Shown: positions 26,473-35,117 of the stretch, piece after piece | How positions within the stretch are numbered: position 1 is the stretch's first letter | How the letters are laid out: each line of letters starts with the position of its first letter | Origin: Lachnospiraceae bacterium | Lineage (GTDB): Bacteria > Bacillota > Clostridia > Lachnospirales > Lachnospiraceae | DNA length: 63,187 nucleotides | Direction of reading: 5' to 3' | Assembly (NCBI GenBank): GCA_017442585.1 | Contig: JAFRZM010000041.1 | Coordinates: 1-63,187, forward strand | Made by a program: the position numbers and the translations under genes | The notes under the pieces: model-generated | Database searches by the model: none | What the model was told of the DNA's origin: nothing | Seen by the model: the letters and a program-made list of their open reading frames with translations, nothing else

Positions 26473-27351
26473 ATGCTGCGTTCAATGACCGGATTCGGAA
26501 GAGCAGAAAAGACTTCCGAGTCGCATAAGATCAGTGTTGAAGTAAAGGCTGTAAATCACAGATATTTAGATCTTAATATCAAGATGCCTAAAAAATTCAA
26601 CATGTTTGAAGCTCAGATACGTTCTATAGTCAAAGATTATATAGAACGCGGTAAGGTTGATATGTACATTTCTTTCGAGGATTACGGCGAAGAGAATGCA
26701 ATCGTCAAATACAACAAAGAAATTGCAAACGAATACCTTACATATTTAAAGCAAATGAGCAATGATTTCTCTTTGGAAGATGATATAAGAGTATCTACGC
26801 TTTCCAGATTCCCTGATGTCTTTACAATGGAAGAGATCGAGACTGACGAAGAGGCGCTCTTTAACGAGCTTAGTCCTGTATTAGAAGAAGCTTTAAAGAA
26901 GTTTGTTGAAAGCAGAGTTGTTGAAGGTGAAAAATTAAAAACAGATCTTTTGCAGAAGCTTGATGAAATGGCTTCTCATGTTGATTTTATCGAAAAACGT
27001 TCACCTATGATTATTGAAGAATACAAGAATAAACTTACCGAAAAGATACAGACATTACTTTCCGATAATCACATAGATGAGACAAGAATTGCGACAGAAG
27101 TTACAATTTATGCCGACAAAGTCTGTGTTGATGAAGAAATTGTAAGGCTTAAAAGCCATATAGAAGCCACACGTACCGCACTTTTATCAGGCGAGTCTGT
27201 CGGCAGAAAGCTTGACTTTATAGCTCAGGAATTAAACCGTGAAGCCAATACAACACTTTCCAAATCTACAGATCTCGAAATCACAAATGTTGGTATCGAA
27301 TTAAAGACTCTCATCGAAAAAATAAGAGAGCAGATTCAAAATATCGAATAG
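26473..27351 (+). CDS. yicC: YicC family endoribonuclease
   Basis: A 292-residue YicC protein with the signature start MLRSMTGFGRAEK and C-terminal DUF1732 segment (GRKLDFIAQELNREANT). E. coli YicC is a metal-dependent endoribonuclease acting on some small RNAs; the target here is unknown. GGAGG precedes ATG 26473. It leads the set yicC-gmk-rpoZ. The short DUF370/remA gene often found between yicC and gmk in Firmicutes is absent here. Confidence 0.93.
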   Translation: MLRSMTGFGRAEKTSESHKISVEVKAVNHRYLDLNIKMPKKFNMFEAQIRSIVKDYIERGKVDMYISFEDYGEENAIVKYNKEIANEYLTYLKQMSNDFSLEDDIRVSTLSRFPDVFTMEEIETDEEALFNELSPVLEEALKKFVESRVVEGEKLKTDLLQKLDEMASHVDFIEKRSPMIIEEYKNKLTEKIQTLLSDNHIDETRIATEVTIYADKVCVDEEIVRLKSHIEATRTALLSGESVGRKLDFIAQELNREANTTLSKSTDLEITNVGIELKTLIEKIREQIQNIE

Positions 27352-27359
27352 GAGGCTTT

Positions 27360-27992
27360 ATGAAAAGAGGATTACTTGTAGTTTTTTCCGGATTTTCAGG
27401 TTCCGGTAAAGGCACTATAATGAAAAGACTTCTTGAAGAGCATAAGGATACCTATAGACTTTCAATTTCCGCAACAACCCGTGCCCCACGCGAAGGAGAG
27501 CGTGACGGCGTTGAATACTTTTTCAAAAGCATTCCGGAATTTGAAGAATTAATCAAGAATAACCAAATGCTTGAATATGCACAGTACGCCGGCAATTACT
27601 ACGGAACGCCTCGCGCATATGTCGAAAGTGAGCTTGACAAAGGCCATGATGTTATATTGGAAATTGAGACGCAGGGTGCTTTAAAGGTTAAAGAGCTTAT
27701 ACCCGAAGCGCTCCTTATCTTTGTAACGCCACCGTCCGTTAACATTTTATATGACCGCCTTAAAAATCGCGGAACCGAGACAGACGAGGTTATTGCAAAG
27801 CGAATGGCTCAAGCGGCAAACGAAGCACTCGTTATTGAAAAATACGATTATCTTATTGAAAACGATAATCTCGATGAATGCGTAAAGGTTACCCATGAGA
27901 TAATTAAGAATTCTCATGACCTTACATACAACAGAAAAGAATTAATTGACAATCTCAAAAATGATTTAAAGGAATATAAGAAAGGGGAATAA
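27360..27992 (+). CDS. gmk: Guanylate kinase
   Basis: A 210-residue GMP kinase that makes GDP from GMP and ATP. P-loop FSGFSGSGKGTIMKRL near residue 9, the GMP-binding SATTRAPREGERDGVEYFF, and EIETQGALKVKE in the lid region. AGGAGG, overlapping the yicC stop, supports ATG 27360. rpoZ follows after 2 nt, the classical gmk-rpoZ arrangement. Confidence 0.96.
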   Translation: MKRGLLVVFSGFSGSGKGTIMKRLLEEHKDTYRLSISATTRAPREGERDGVEYFFKSIPEFEELIKNNQMLEYAQYAGNYYGTPRAYVESELDKGHDVILEIETQGALKVKELIPEALLIFVTPPSVNILYDRLKNRGTETDEVIAKRMAQAANEALVIEKYDYLIENDNLDECVKVTHEIIKNSHDLTYNRKELIDNLKNDLKEYKKGE

Positions 27993-27994
27993 AT

Positions 27995-28255
27995 ATGTTA
28001 CATCCATCATATTTAGACATCATGAAAGCAGTAAACAGCGGAGTAGAACTCGGTGAGGAGCCTGTTGTTAACTCTCGTTATTCTATCGTTATCGCTACTG
28101 CAAAGCGTGCACGTCAGATTATCGACGGTGCAGAACCACGTGCAATTTCCACTTGCGGAAAGCCATTTTCAACCGCAGTAGAAGAATTATATCGCGGCAA
28201 GATTAAAATCTTATCAACAGATACAAATTCTACAGCACCTACAAATACACTTTAA
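27995..28255 (+). CDS. rpoZ: DNA-directed RNA polymerase subunit omega
   Basis: An 86-residue omega subunit. The conserved core is YSIVIATAKRARQIIDG (about residues 29-45), followed by KPFSTAVEELYRGKI. It aids RNA polymerase assembly by clamping beta-prime. GAAAGGGG precedes ATG 27995. A weak hairpin follows the stop. Confidence 0.94.
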   Translation: MLHPSYLDIMKAVNSGVELGEEPVVNSRYSIVIATAKRARQIIDGAEPRAISTCGKPFSTAVEELYRGKIKILSTDTNSTAPTNTL

Positions 28256-28258
28256 GTA

Positions 28259-28282
28259 AAAGTGCCGTAATGGCACTTTCTT
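28259..28282 (+). terminator. Weak terminator or attenuator after rpoZ
   Basis: AAAGTGCC (28259-28266) pairs with GGCACTTT (28272-28279) around a 5-nt loop, then CTTT. The tail is short, so partial read-through into rimO is likely. Confidence 0.5.
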
Positions 28283-28296
28283 TAGGCAAGGAACTT

Positions 28297-29544
28297 ATGA
28301 AGCTACATTTGATTTCGCTTGGATGCGATAAAAACCTGGTCGATTCCGAAAGGCTGCTTTCAAAATACATAGACCTCGGCTATGAGATTACCGATGATGA
28401 ATATGAAGCAGATGTTATTATTATAAACACATGTGCTTTTATTCATGATGCAAAGGAAGAAAGCATCGAAACTATACTTGATATGGCTCGTCTCAAAGAA
28501 GAGGGCAATTTAAAGAAGCTTATTGTTACCGGCTGTCTTTCCGAACGATACAAAGATGAGTTTTCAAAAGAGTTACCTGAAGTAGATGAAATTATCCCCC
28601 TTAAGGAAATTTCTGATTCTCTTGAAAAAAGAATCCTTTCCACACCGGGACATTTCGCTCACCTTAAGATTGCAGAGGGTTGTAACAAGAACTGTACCTA
28701 TTGTGTAATACCAAAAATCCGCGGTCCATACAGATCTTTCCCTATGGAAAGTATCCTTAACGAGGCCAAAGCTCTTGCAACGCGTGGCGTTAAAGAACTT
28801 ATTCTTGTGGCACAGGAAACTACACTTTATGGTATAGATCTTTACAAGAAAAAAAGCCTTCATATACTTTTACAGGAATTATCAAAGATTGACGGTATCG
28901 AATGGATAAGAATAATGTATTGTTATCCGGAAGAAATCTACGATGAGTTAATTAATGAGATTAAAAGCAACCCTAAAGTATGTCATTATCTTGATATGCC
29001 TATACAGCATATAAGCGATAACATTCTTAAAAAAATGGGCAGGAGAACCACAAAGAAAGAACTTATAGAGCGTATTTCAAATCTCAAAAAAGAAATACCG
29101 GACATTACTTTAAGAACTTCTCTTATCTGCGGTTTCCCCGGTGAAACAGAAGAGGACCACAAAGAGCTTCTTTCTTTTATCGAAGACATAAAATTCGACA
29201 GACTTGGTGCTTTTACCTATTCGGCCGAAGAAGATACCGTAGCATATGATATGGATGATCAGGTCGATGAAAAGATAAAGAAACGTTATAAACGCGAAAT
29301 AATGTCTTTACAGAAAAAAATAATAACAGCAAAGAATAAAGCGCTTAAAGGTGAGACAATCAAGTGCTTTATTGAGGGAAATCTTGCCGATACCGATACG
29401 TATGTCGGAAGAACATATAAAGATGCGCCTGATATAGACGGTCTTATATTTATAAATTCTAAAAGAACACTTGTAACGGGGGACTTCGTAAGTGTGAGGG
29501 TTACAGGTGCCAAAGACTATGATTTATTGGGAGAAGAAATATAA
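28297..29544 (+). CDS. rimO: Ribosomal protein S12 methylthiotransferase RimO
   Basis: A 415-residue radical-SAM enzyme that methylthiolates an aspartate of ribosomal protein S12. It has an N-terminal UPF0004 domain (ISLGCDKNLVDSE, INTCAFIHDAKEES, VTGCLSERY), a radical-SAM motif EGCNKNCTYCVIPKIRGPYR near residue 133, and a C-terminal TRAM domain. I chose ATG 28297 because the homologous start is LHLISLGCDKN; an in-frame ATG at 28270 lies in the loop of the upstream hairpin. The stop overlaps pgsA by one base (TAATG). Confidence 0.95.
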   Translation: MKLHLISLGCDKNLVDSERLLSKYIDLGYEITDDEYEADVIIINTCAFIHDAKEESIETILDMARLKEEGNLKKLIVTGCLSERYKDEFSKELPEVDEIIPLKEISDSLEKRILSTPGHFAHLKIAEGCNKNCTYCVIPKIRGPYRSFPMESILNEAKALATRGVKELILVAQETTLYGIDLYKKKSLHILLQELSKIDGIEWIRIMYCYPEEIYDELINEIKSNPKVCHYLDMPIQHISDNILKKMGRRTTKKELIERISNLKKEIPDITLRTSLICGFPGETEEDHKELLSFIEDIKFDRLGAFTYSAEEDTVAYDMDDQVDEKIKKRYKREIMSLQKKIITAKNKALKGETIKCFIEGNLADTDTYVGRTYKDAPDIDGLIFINSKRTLVTGDFVSVRVTGAKDYDLLGEEI

Positions 29545-30101
29545 TGAATTTACCTAACAAACTTACAATCTTTAGAGTTATCTTAATTCCGTTTTTCGTC
29601 TTATGCATGCAGGACTTTGTTCCATATGGCAACTATTTTGCACTTGTAATCTTTATAATTGCATCACTTACCGATCTTTTCGACGGTAAGATTGCCAGAA
29701 AGTACAACATGATTACTAATTTCGGAAAACTTATGGATCCTTTGGCAGATAAACTTCTTGTATGTACTGCAATGATCTGCCTTATGGAAAAAACAATTCT
29801 TCCTGCAATTCCGGTTATCATTATAATTGCGAGAGAATTTATCATTTCCGCAATAAGACTTATAGCAGCATCAAACAATGTTGTTATTGCCGCATCCATA
29901 TGGGGCAAAGCCAAAACAGTATCCCAGATGGTCATGGTAATTGTATTACTTATTCATTTCAAGCATGATTATTATTACTATCTCGAGCTTGTAACCATTA
30001 TCGTTGCAACGATTCTTACGGTTATCTCGCTCGTTGATTATGTTATTAAAAATAAATTTTATTTGACGAGACAAACTAATGAATGTAAAAACTGCTGTTA
30101 A
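29544..30101 (+). CDS. pgsA: CDP-diacylglycerol-glycerol-3-phosphate 3-phosphatidyltransferase
   Basis: A 185-residue multi-span membrane enzyme making phosphatidylglycerol phosphate. The CDP-alcohol phosphotransferase motif D-G-x2-A-R-x8-G-x3-D-x3-D is complete at about residues 47-70 (LFDGKIARKY, then FGKLMDPLADKLL). The N-terminal MNLPNKLTIFRVILIP is typical. Its 3' end overlaps the next gene by 23 nt. Confidence 0.95.
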   Translation: MNLPNKLTIFRVILIPFFVLCMQDFVPYGNYFALVIFIIASLTDLFDGKIARKYNMITNFGKLMDPLADKLLVCTAMICLMEKTILPAIPVIIIIAREFIISAIRLIAASNNVVIAASIWGKAKTVSQMVMVIVLLIHFKHDYYYYLELVTIIVATILTVISLVDYVIKNKFYLTRQTNECKNCC

Positions 30102-30555
30102 CACAATTGCTTCTTACCTTATTGAGAATAACCGTACAATAACCTTTGCTGAAAGCGCAACAGCGGGGTTGCTTGCGTCAACTTTTACCGATTTCCCCGG
30201 TGTAAGTGCTTGTTTTAAAGGTTCTATTGTTTCTTACTCTGACGAAGTTAAGGCAGAACTTTTAAATATTGACAAAGCGATAATTGATGAGTATTCTGCC
30301 GTATCCATTAAGGTGTGCGATCTCATGGTTAAAAATGTTGCTAAAATGTTTAACGCAGATTACGCTATCTCGGTTACAGGTTATGCAGGGCCTACCGGCG
30401 GTTCCAAAAGCGATCCTATAGGAACGGTGTACATAGGAATTAAAACGCCTTCAAATACATTGGTTTTACGAAAGTATTATCCTGATATGAATCGCAATGA
30501 AATCAGAATGAATGTTGTGATTGATGCTTTTTCCTATTTGGCGGAGAATTTATAA
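30079..30555 (+). CDS. CinA C-terminal domain protein (PncC-type)
   Basis: A 158-residue stand-alone CinA C-terminal domain, the nicotinamide-nucleotide amidase fold that deamidates NMN for pyridine nucleotide recycling. Signatures are TFAESATAGLLASTFTDFPG near residue 23, FKGSIVSYSDEVK, and SVTGYAGPTGGS. The N-terminal molybdopterin-binding-like CinA domain is absent. ATG 30079 lies inside pgsA with only a weak upstream site, so coupled translation is likely. Confidence 0.88.
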   Translation: MNVKTAVNTIASYLIENNRTITFAESATAGLLASTFTDFPGVSACFKGSIVSYSDEVKAELLNIDKAIIDEYSAVSIKVCDLMVKNVAKMFNADYAISVTGYAGPTGGSKSDPIGTVYIGIKTPSNTLVLRKYYPDMNRNEIRMNVVIDAFSYLAENL

Positions 30556-31110
30556 ATGAGAATTATTGCAGGTGAGCTTAGACATTTAAATCTAAAAACT
30601 CCCAAAGGGGACAATACGAGACCTACAACCGACAGGATAAAGGAAACATTGTTTAACATCTTGAATCCTTATCTATATGATTGTAAATTCCTTGATCTTT
30701 TTTCCGGATCAGGTGGTATCGGTCTTGAAGCAATAAGTCGCGGCGCAAAATGCGCCTATCTTATAGAGCGCGACAAATCCGCTATTGCATGCATAGAGGA
30801 CAATATCAAGACTACCAAAACCAATGACAAAGCTTTCCTTATCAAGGGCGATGTAATTACAAAAATTGCTTCACTGCCATGCAAGTTTGATTTTATCTTC
30901 ATGGACCCGCCTTACAATTTCGAACTCGAAAAAACGGCCATAGAAAGTATTATAAGATTTGATAAACTTGAAGATAACGGCCTTATAATTGTCGAGGCTG
31001 ATTTAAATACTAAATTTGACTATTTAAAATCTTTCGGTCTTTATATAGAACGTGAGAAACTTTATAAAACGAATAAACATATCTTTATAAGAAAACTGGA
31101 GGAAAAATGA
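30556..31110 (+). CDS. rsmD: 16S rRNA (guanine(966)-N2)-methyltransferase RsmD
   Basis: A 184-residue SAM-dependent rRNA methyltransferase. [18 protein letters not shown] is the family start; motif I is [19 protein letters not shown] and catalytic motif IV is [13 protein letters not shown]. It begins on the base after the pncC-like stop and overlaps coaD through ATGA. The rsmD-coaD pairing is standard in Firmicutes. Confidence 0.95.
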   Translation: MRIIAGELRHLNLKTPKGDNTRPTTDRIKETLFNILNPYLYDCKFLDLFSGSGGIGLEAISRGAKCAYLIERDKSAIACIEDNIKTTKTNDKAFLIKGDVITKIASLPCKFDFIFMDPPYNFELEKTAIESIIRFDKLEDNGLIIVEADLNTKFDYLKSFGLYIEREKLYKTNKHIFIRKLEEK

Positions 31111-31586
31111 CAAAAGCAATATGTCCCGGATCATTCGATCCTGTAACAAACGGACACTTAGACATCATAAGAAGAGCATCCAAAAGATTCGATGAAATAT
31201 ACGTTGCAGTGCTCACAAACAGCGCCAAAAATCCGTTGTTTTCTGCAGATGAACGTGTTACTATGATTAAAGAGGCTTTAAGCGACCTTAACAATATAAC
31301 CGTGGTTTCATACAATGGTTTACTAGTTGATTTTTGTAAAGAAAACGGGATTTCAACGATTGTTAAAGGCTTACGTGCCGTTACCGATTTTGACTATGAA
31401 TTACAGATAGCGCAGACCAATCGGGTACTTGCTCCGATGGTTGATACGGTATTTTTTACAACCTGTCTTGAATATGCATATCTTTCATCATCTATTGTAA
31501 AAGAAATCGCATCCTATCATGGTGATATAGAAAAGCTTGTTCCGCCAAACGTAAAATTACGTCTTTCGGAAAAATATAATAAATAG
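31107..31586 (+). CDS. coaD: Phosphopantetheine adenylyltransferase
   Basis: A 159-residue enzyme making dephospho-CoA from 4'-phosphopantetheine and ATP. The nucleotidyltransferase motif [16 protein letters not shown] is at the N-terminus and the second motif, [15 protein letters not shown], near residue 131. GGAGG in the 3' end of rsmD supports the start. Confidence 0.96.
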   Translation: MTKAICPGSFDPVTNGHLDIIRRASKRFDEIYVAVLTNSAKNPLFSADERVTMIKEALSDLNNITVVSYNGLLVDFCKENGISTIVKGLRAVTDFDYELQIAQTNRVLAPMVDTVFFTTCLEYAYLSSSIVKEIASYHGDIEKLVPPNVKLRLSEKYNK

Positions 31587-31600
31587 GGGAAGGTGTTAAA

Positions 31601-32239
31601 ATGACAAGTAAGATTGAACAGATGATAGACGAAATAGAAGAGTACATTGACTCTTGTAAATTCGCTCCGTTATCAAAGGACAAAATCATAGTTAACTTTG
31701 ATGAATTAAAAGAACTCATTTCCGAGCTCAAAACAAGAACCCCGGAAGAAATAAAGAAATACCAGAAGATAATTGCAAATCAGGAAGCAATCCTTGCCGA
31801 TGCGAGAAAGAAAGCCGAAGAAATTATAAACGAAGCTCAGATACATACAAACGAACTTGTATCAGAGCATCAGATCATGCAGCAGGCATACTCCGAAGCC
31901 AACCGAGTTGTTACTCTTGCAACAAATCAGGCGCAGGAAATCCTTGATAATGCTACAACAGATGCCAACAACATAAGAACCGCAGCAATTGATTACACAC
32001 GCGACATGTTAAACAGTGTTGAAAGTATCTTAAAAAACACTATCGACACCTCACGTCAGCGTCAGGATGCTTTTATAAACAATTTAAACGGTTGTCTGGA
32101 TATTGTATTATCTAACAAGAACGAACTTCTTCCGCCGGAAGAAAAAGAAATAATCCCGACGTTAGAAAGAATAGAAAAAGAAATTGACCTTCCTCTTTCA
32201 GGTACATCAGAAAAGAACGGCCAGAACAACGAAAACTAG
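31601..32239 (+). CDS. Coiled-coil protein of unknown function
   Basis: A 212-residue acidic protein without signal peptide or membrane segment. Residues about 40-185 form one long helical region rich in Ala, Glu and Gln (KKAEEIINEAQIHTNELV, TLATNQAQEILDNATTDA), similar in character to stalk proteins such as V-type ATPase subunits E and G or DivIVA-like proteins. No ATPase genes adjoin, so the resemblance is probably only structural. AGGGGAAGG precedes ATG 31601. Homologues after coaD in related bacteria are often labelled ATPase without evidence. Confidence 0.7.
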   Translation: MTSKIEQMIDEIEEYIDSCKFAPLSKDKIIVNFDELKELISELKTRTPEEIKKYQKIIANQEAILADARKKAEEIINEAQIHTNELVSEHQIMQQAYSEANRVVTLATNQAQEILDNATTDANNIRTAAIDYTRDMLNSVESILKNTIDTSRQRQDAFINNLNGCLDIVLSNKNELLPPEEKEIIPTLERIEKEIDLPLSGTSEKNGQNNEN

Positions 32240-32254
32240 GAGGTTTATGAAAAA

Positions 32255-33703
32255 ATGCGTAACTCACTCAATCTTAATCCGGATTCAGTATTTTATTACT
32301 TTGAGCAATTAGCTAAAATTCCTCACGGATCCGGCAACACAAAGGCAGTATCAGATTATTGTGTAAACTTTGCAAAAGAGCACAATCTTGAATGCCATCA
32401 GGATGCTGTTAATAATGTTATCATTATTAAAGAAGCAACAAAAGGATATGAAAATTCCGATCCTATAATCATTCAAGGACACCTTGATATGGTTTGTGAG
32501 AAGGAAGAAAATTGCAATATTGATTTTATGAAAGACGGTCTTGACCTTTATGTTGATGGGGACTTCTTAAAGGCAAGGGGAACAACACTTGGCGGAGACG
32601 ACGGAATAGCTGTTGCTTTCGGTCTCGCGCTTTTAGAAGATGAAGAATTGGAACACCCTCGCCTTGAAATGATCTTTACTATAGACGAAGAGACGGGTAT
32701 GGACGGTGTTCAGGCTATAGACTTAAGCCCTATAAAAGGTCATAAGATGCTTAATATCGACTCTGACGAAGAGGGCGTATTCTTAACAAGCTGTGCAGGC
32801 GGATGCGAAGTTAACATTTCACTCCCTGTTGACAGAGTTAAGACAAAGGGTACCGCGTTAAAGATTACTGTAAACGGTTTACAGGGCGGACATTCCGGCG
32901 CAGAAATTCATAAAGAGCGTGGTAATGCAAACAAGTTACTTGCCCGTGTAATGAAGAGATTACTCGATGATGTTGACTATGCACTTTATGAGCTTGAAGG
33001 CGGTTTAAAGCATAACGCAATTACAAGAATGGCAACATGCTCCGTAATAGTTGATGATAAAGATGTAGATCTTGTTAAAAAGCTTGTAGCCGAAGTCGAA
33101 AGCGACTTAAAGAAAGAATACTCAACTACTGACAAAGATGTATTTGTATCTGTTGAGAATTTAGGTGGCAAAGAGCTTGATGTAATTGACAGAACATCAC
33201 TTACAAAGATTGTATTCTTGCTTCGTGAAATGCCTTACGGTGTACAGGCTATGTCAGCAGATATCGAAGGCTTGGTTGAAACATCGTTAAACCTTGGTAT
33301 TTCAAAACTCGAAAAAGACGCTTATGAATGTGAGATTTCCGTAAGAAGCTCTGTTGCGTCAAGAAAAGCAGAAACAGTAGAAAGAGTTATCTTCCTCGGC
33401 GAGTTTATCGGTGCGAAGGCAGAAGCAACAGGAAGTTATCCTGCTTGGGAATACAAGAAAGATTCAACTGTAAGAACAGACATTGCCAACCTTTATAAAG
33501 AATTATTTAACGAAGAACCTGTGGTTACAGCAATTCACGCAGGACTTGAATGCGGATACTTCGATCAGATGATTCCTGGTCTTGACGCAGTATCGTTCGG
33601 ACCTAAGAACCTTGACATTCATACTCCACAGGAGCGATTAAGCATTTCTTCCACAGAAAAATACTACAAACTCTTAAAAGAGTTCTTAAAAAGAGCAAAA
33701 TAA
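32255..33703 (+). CDS. pepD: Aminoacyl-histidine dipeptidase (M20, PepD)
   Basis: A 482-residue cytosolic zinc dipeptidase of family M20C that cleaves Xaa-His and other dipeptides. Metal and catalytic motifs are IIQGHLDMVCEKEE, TLGGDDGIAVAFGLAL, FTIDEETGMDG, LNIDSDEEGVF and HAGLECGYF. GGAGG at 32239-32243 supports ATG 32255; an out-of-frame ATG lies between. A strong terminator follows. Confidence 0.93.
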   Translation: MRNSLNLNPDSVFYYFEQLAKIPHGSGNTKAVSDYCVNFAKEHNLECHQDAVNNVIIIKEATKGYENSDPIIIQGHLDMVCEKEENCNIDFMKDGLDLYVDGDFLKARGTTLGGDDGIAVAFGLALLEDEELEHPRLEMIFTIDEETGMDGVQAIDLSPIKGHKMLNIDSDEEGVFLTSCAGGCEVNISLPVDRVKTKGTALKITVNGLQGGHSGAEIHKERGNANKLLARVMKRLLDDVDYALYELEGGLKHNAITRMATCSVIVDDKDVDLVKKLVAEVESDLKKEYSTTDKDVFVSVENLGGKELDVIDRTSLTKIVFLLREMPYGVQAMSADIEGLVETSLNLGISKLEKDAYECEISVRSSVASRKAETVERVIFLGEFIGAKAEATGSYPAWEYKKDSTVRTDIANLYKELFNEEPVVTAIHAGLECGYFDQMIPGLDAVSFGPKNLDIHTPQERLSISSTEKYYKLLKEFLKRAK

Positions 33704-33710
33704 ATAACAC

Positions 33711-33742
33711 AAAAAACCGGGAAGACCGCTTCCCGGTTTTTT
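33711..33742 (+). terminator. Strong terminator after pepD
   Basis: A perfect 14-bp stem (33711-33724 with 33729-33742, loop ACCG) ends in six Ts. It stops only 8 nt before the ATG of the next gene. Confidence 0.92.
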
Positions 33743-33750
33743 AAGCGAAA

Positions 33751-34458
33751 ATGAGTAATATCAGATTAGATAAATATATATGCGAACAATTTAATACTAC
33801 AAGAAAAGAAGCAAAAGAGTTTATCAAACGCAATAAGATTGAAATTAACGGTGTTTTTACAAAAGACCCTGACTTTAAATTTGATAAAGAAATCGATTCT
33901 GTTATGATAAACGGCGAAGACATCGTTGCAAAAGAAGAACGCACATATATCTTGTTAAATAAGCCTTCAGGATATATATGTGCAAATTACGATGCAAAGA
34001 ATCGAACTGTATTCGAGCTTTTGCCCGGCGAATATAAGAATTTCCAATGCGTAGGCCGTTTGGATATCGATACGGAAGGATTACTTTTAATAACAAATGA
34101 CGGTGACTTTAATCACCGTGTAACTTCACCGCGCCACCATGTAGATAAAACATACTATGCGAAACTTATTAAACCAATATCGGGGGAAGATATAGATTCT
34201 GTAGCAAAGGGTGGAATTCTTTATTCAAAAGATGAAAAACCTTCTTTACCCGGCATATTAAAACCCGGAGAAGACGAATGTAGTGCATATATAACAATTC
34301 ATGAGGGCAAATTCCATCAAGTGAAAAAGATGTTTTATGCGCTCGGCAACGAAGTTACCTATCTAAAACGTGTATCGTTCGGTTCCATAACTCTACCTGA
34401 TGATTTAAAAGCAGGCAGCTATGTGCTTTTACCTGAAAACGAGGTGCTTAATTTATGA
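33751..34458 (+). CDS. RsuA/RluB-family pseudouridine synthase
   Basis: A 235-residue enzyme with an N-terminal S4 RNA-binding domain (IRLDKYICEQFNTTRKEAKE) and a catalytic domain whose motif GRLDIDTEGLLLITNDG holds the nucleophilic aspartate. Best fit is RsuA, acting on the small-subunit rRNA, but RluB/RluF-like activity cannot be excluded. There is no ribosome binding site in the 8 nt between the terminator and ATG 33751. Its stop overlaps the HAD start (ATGA). Confidence 0.88.
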   Translation: MSNIRLDKYICEQFNTTRKEAKEFIKRNKIEINGVFTKDPDFKFDKEIDSVMINGEDIVAKEERTYILLNKPSGYICANYDAKNRTVFELLPGEYKNFQCVGRLDIDTEGLLLITNDGDFNHRVTSPRHHVDKTYYAKLIKPISGEDIDSVAKGGILYSKDEKPSLPGILKPGEDECSAYITIHEGKFHQVKKMFYALGNEVTYLKRVSFGSITLPDDLKAGSYVLLPENEVLNL

Positions 34459-35117
34459 AAAACATCTTAAATAATATAGATACCCTTATCTTTGATATGG
34501 ATGGCACTTTAATCGATTCCATGGGAATATGGCGAAAGATTGATGAAGAATTCTTTGCCAATCATAACATGCCGTTTCCAAACGATCTTTTAAAGAATAT
34601 AGATGGGTTTTCATTTGATGAAACTGCCGATTATTTTTTAAATACTTATAAGTTTCCGTATACCAAAGATGAAATCAAAAACATCTGGCATAATATGTCA
34701 TTTGAATACTATAGGGATAAAATACCATATAAAACCGGCGCTTTAGAATTCTTAAAAGAGATGAAAAGACGTGGGCTTAAAATGGGTATGGCAACATCTA
34801 ATTCCAGAGAGCTTACCGATGCTATAGATTCAAGACTTCATTTTAGCGAATACATTACCGAAATTGTCACCAATAACGAAGTACCTCACGGTAAACCGGA
34901 GCCGGACATATTTCTTCTTGCTGCAAAAAGATTAAATTCAGCTCCAAATAATTGCCTTGTGTTTGAAGATATTACGGGCGGCATACTTGCAGGCAAGAGA
35001 GCGGGAATGAAAGTCTGTGCGCTTCATGACGAGTTTTCAATGATGATGGACGATGACAAGCGTCGCCTTTCCGATTACTACATAAATGACTATTTTGATA
35101 TATTAAACTTATTATGA
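34455..35117 (+). CDS. HAD-superfamily phosphatase (beta-phosphoglucomutase-like)
   Basis: A 220-residue HAD hydrolase. Motif I is LIFDMDGTLIDSMG near residue 12, motif II MGMATSN, and motifs III/IV are HGKPEPDIFL and CLVFEDITGGILAGKRAGM. The alpha-helical cap after motif I is of the type seen in beta-phosphoglucomutase and phosphoglycolate phosphatase. Substrate unknown. It overlaps its neighbours by ATGA at both ends, so it is translated as part of a coupled set. Confidence 0.88.
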   Translation: MKNILNNIDTLIFDMDGTLIDSMGIWRKIDEEFFANHNMPFPNDLLKNIDGFSFDETADYFLNTYKFPYTKDEIKNIWHNMSFEYYRDKIPYKTGALEFLKEMKRRGLKMGMATSNSRELTDAIDSRLHFSEYITEIVTNNEVPHGKPEPDIFLLAAKRLNSAPNNCLVFEDITGGILAGKRAGMKVCALHDEFSMMMDDDKRRLSDYYINDYFDILNLL

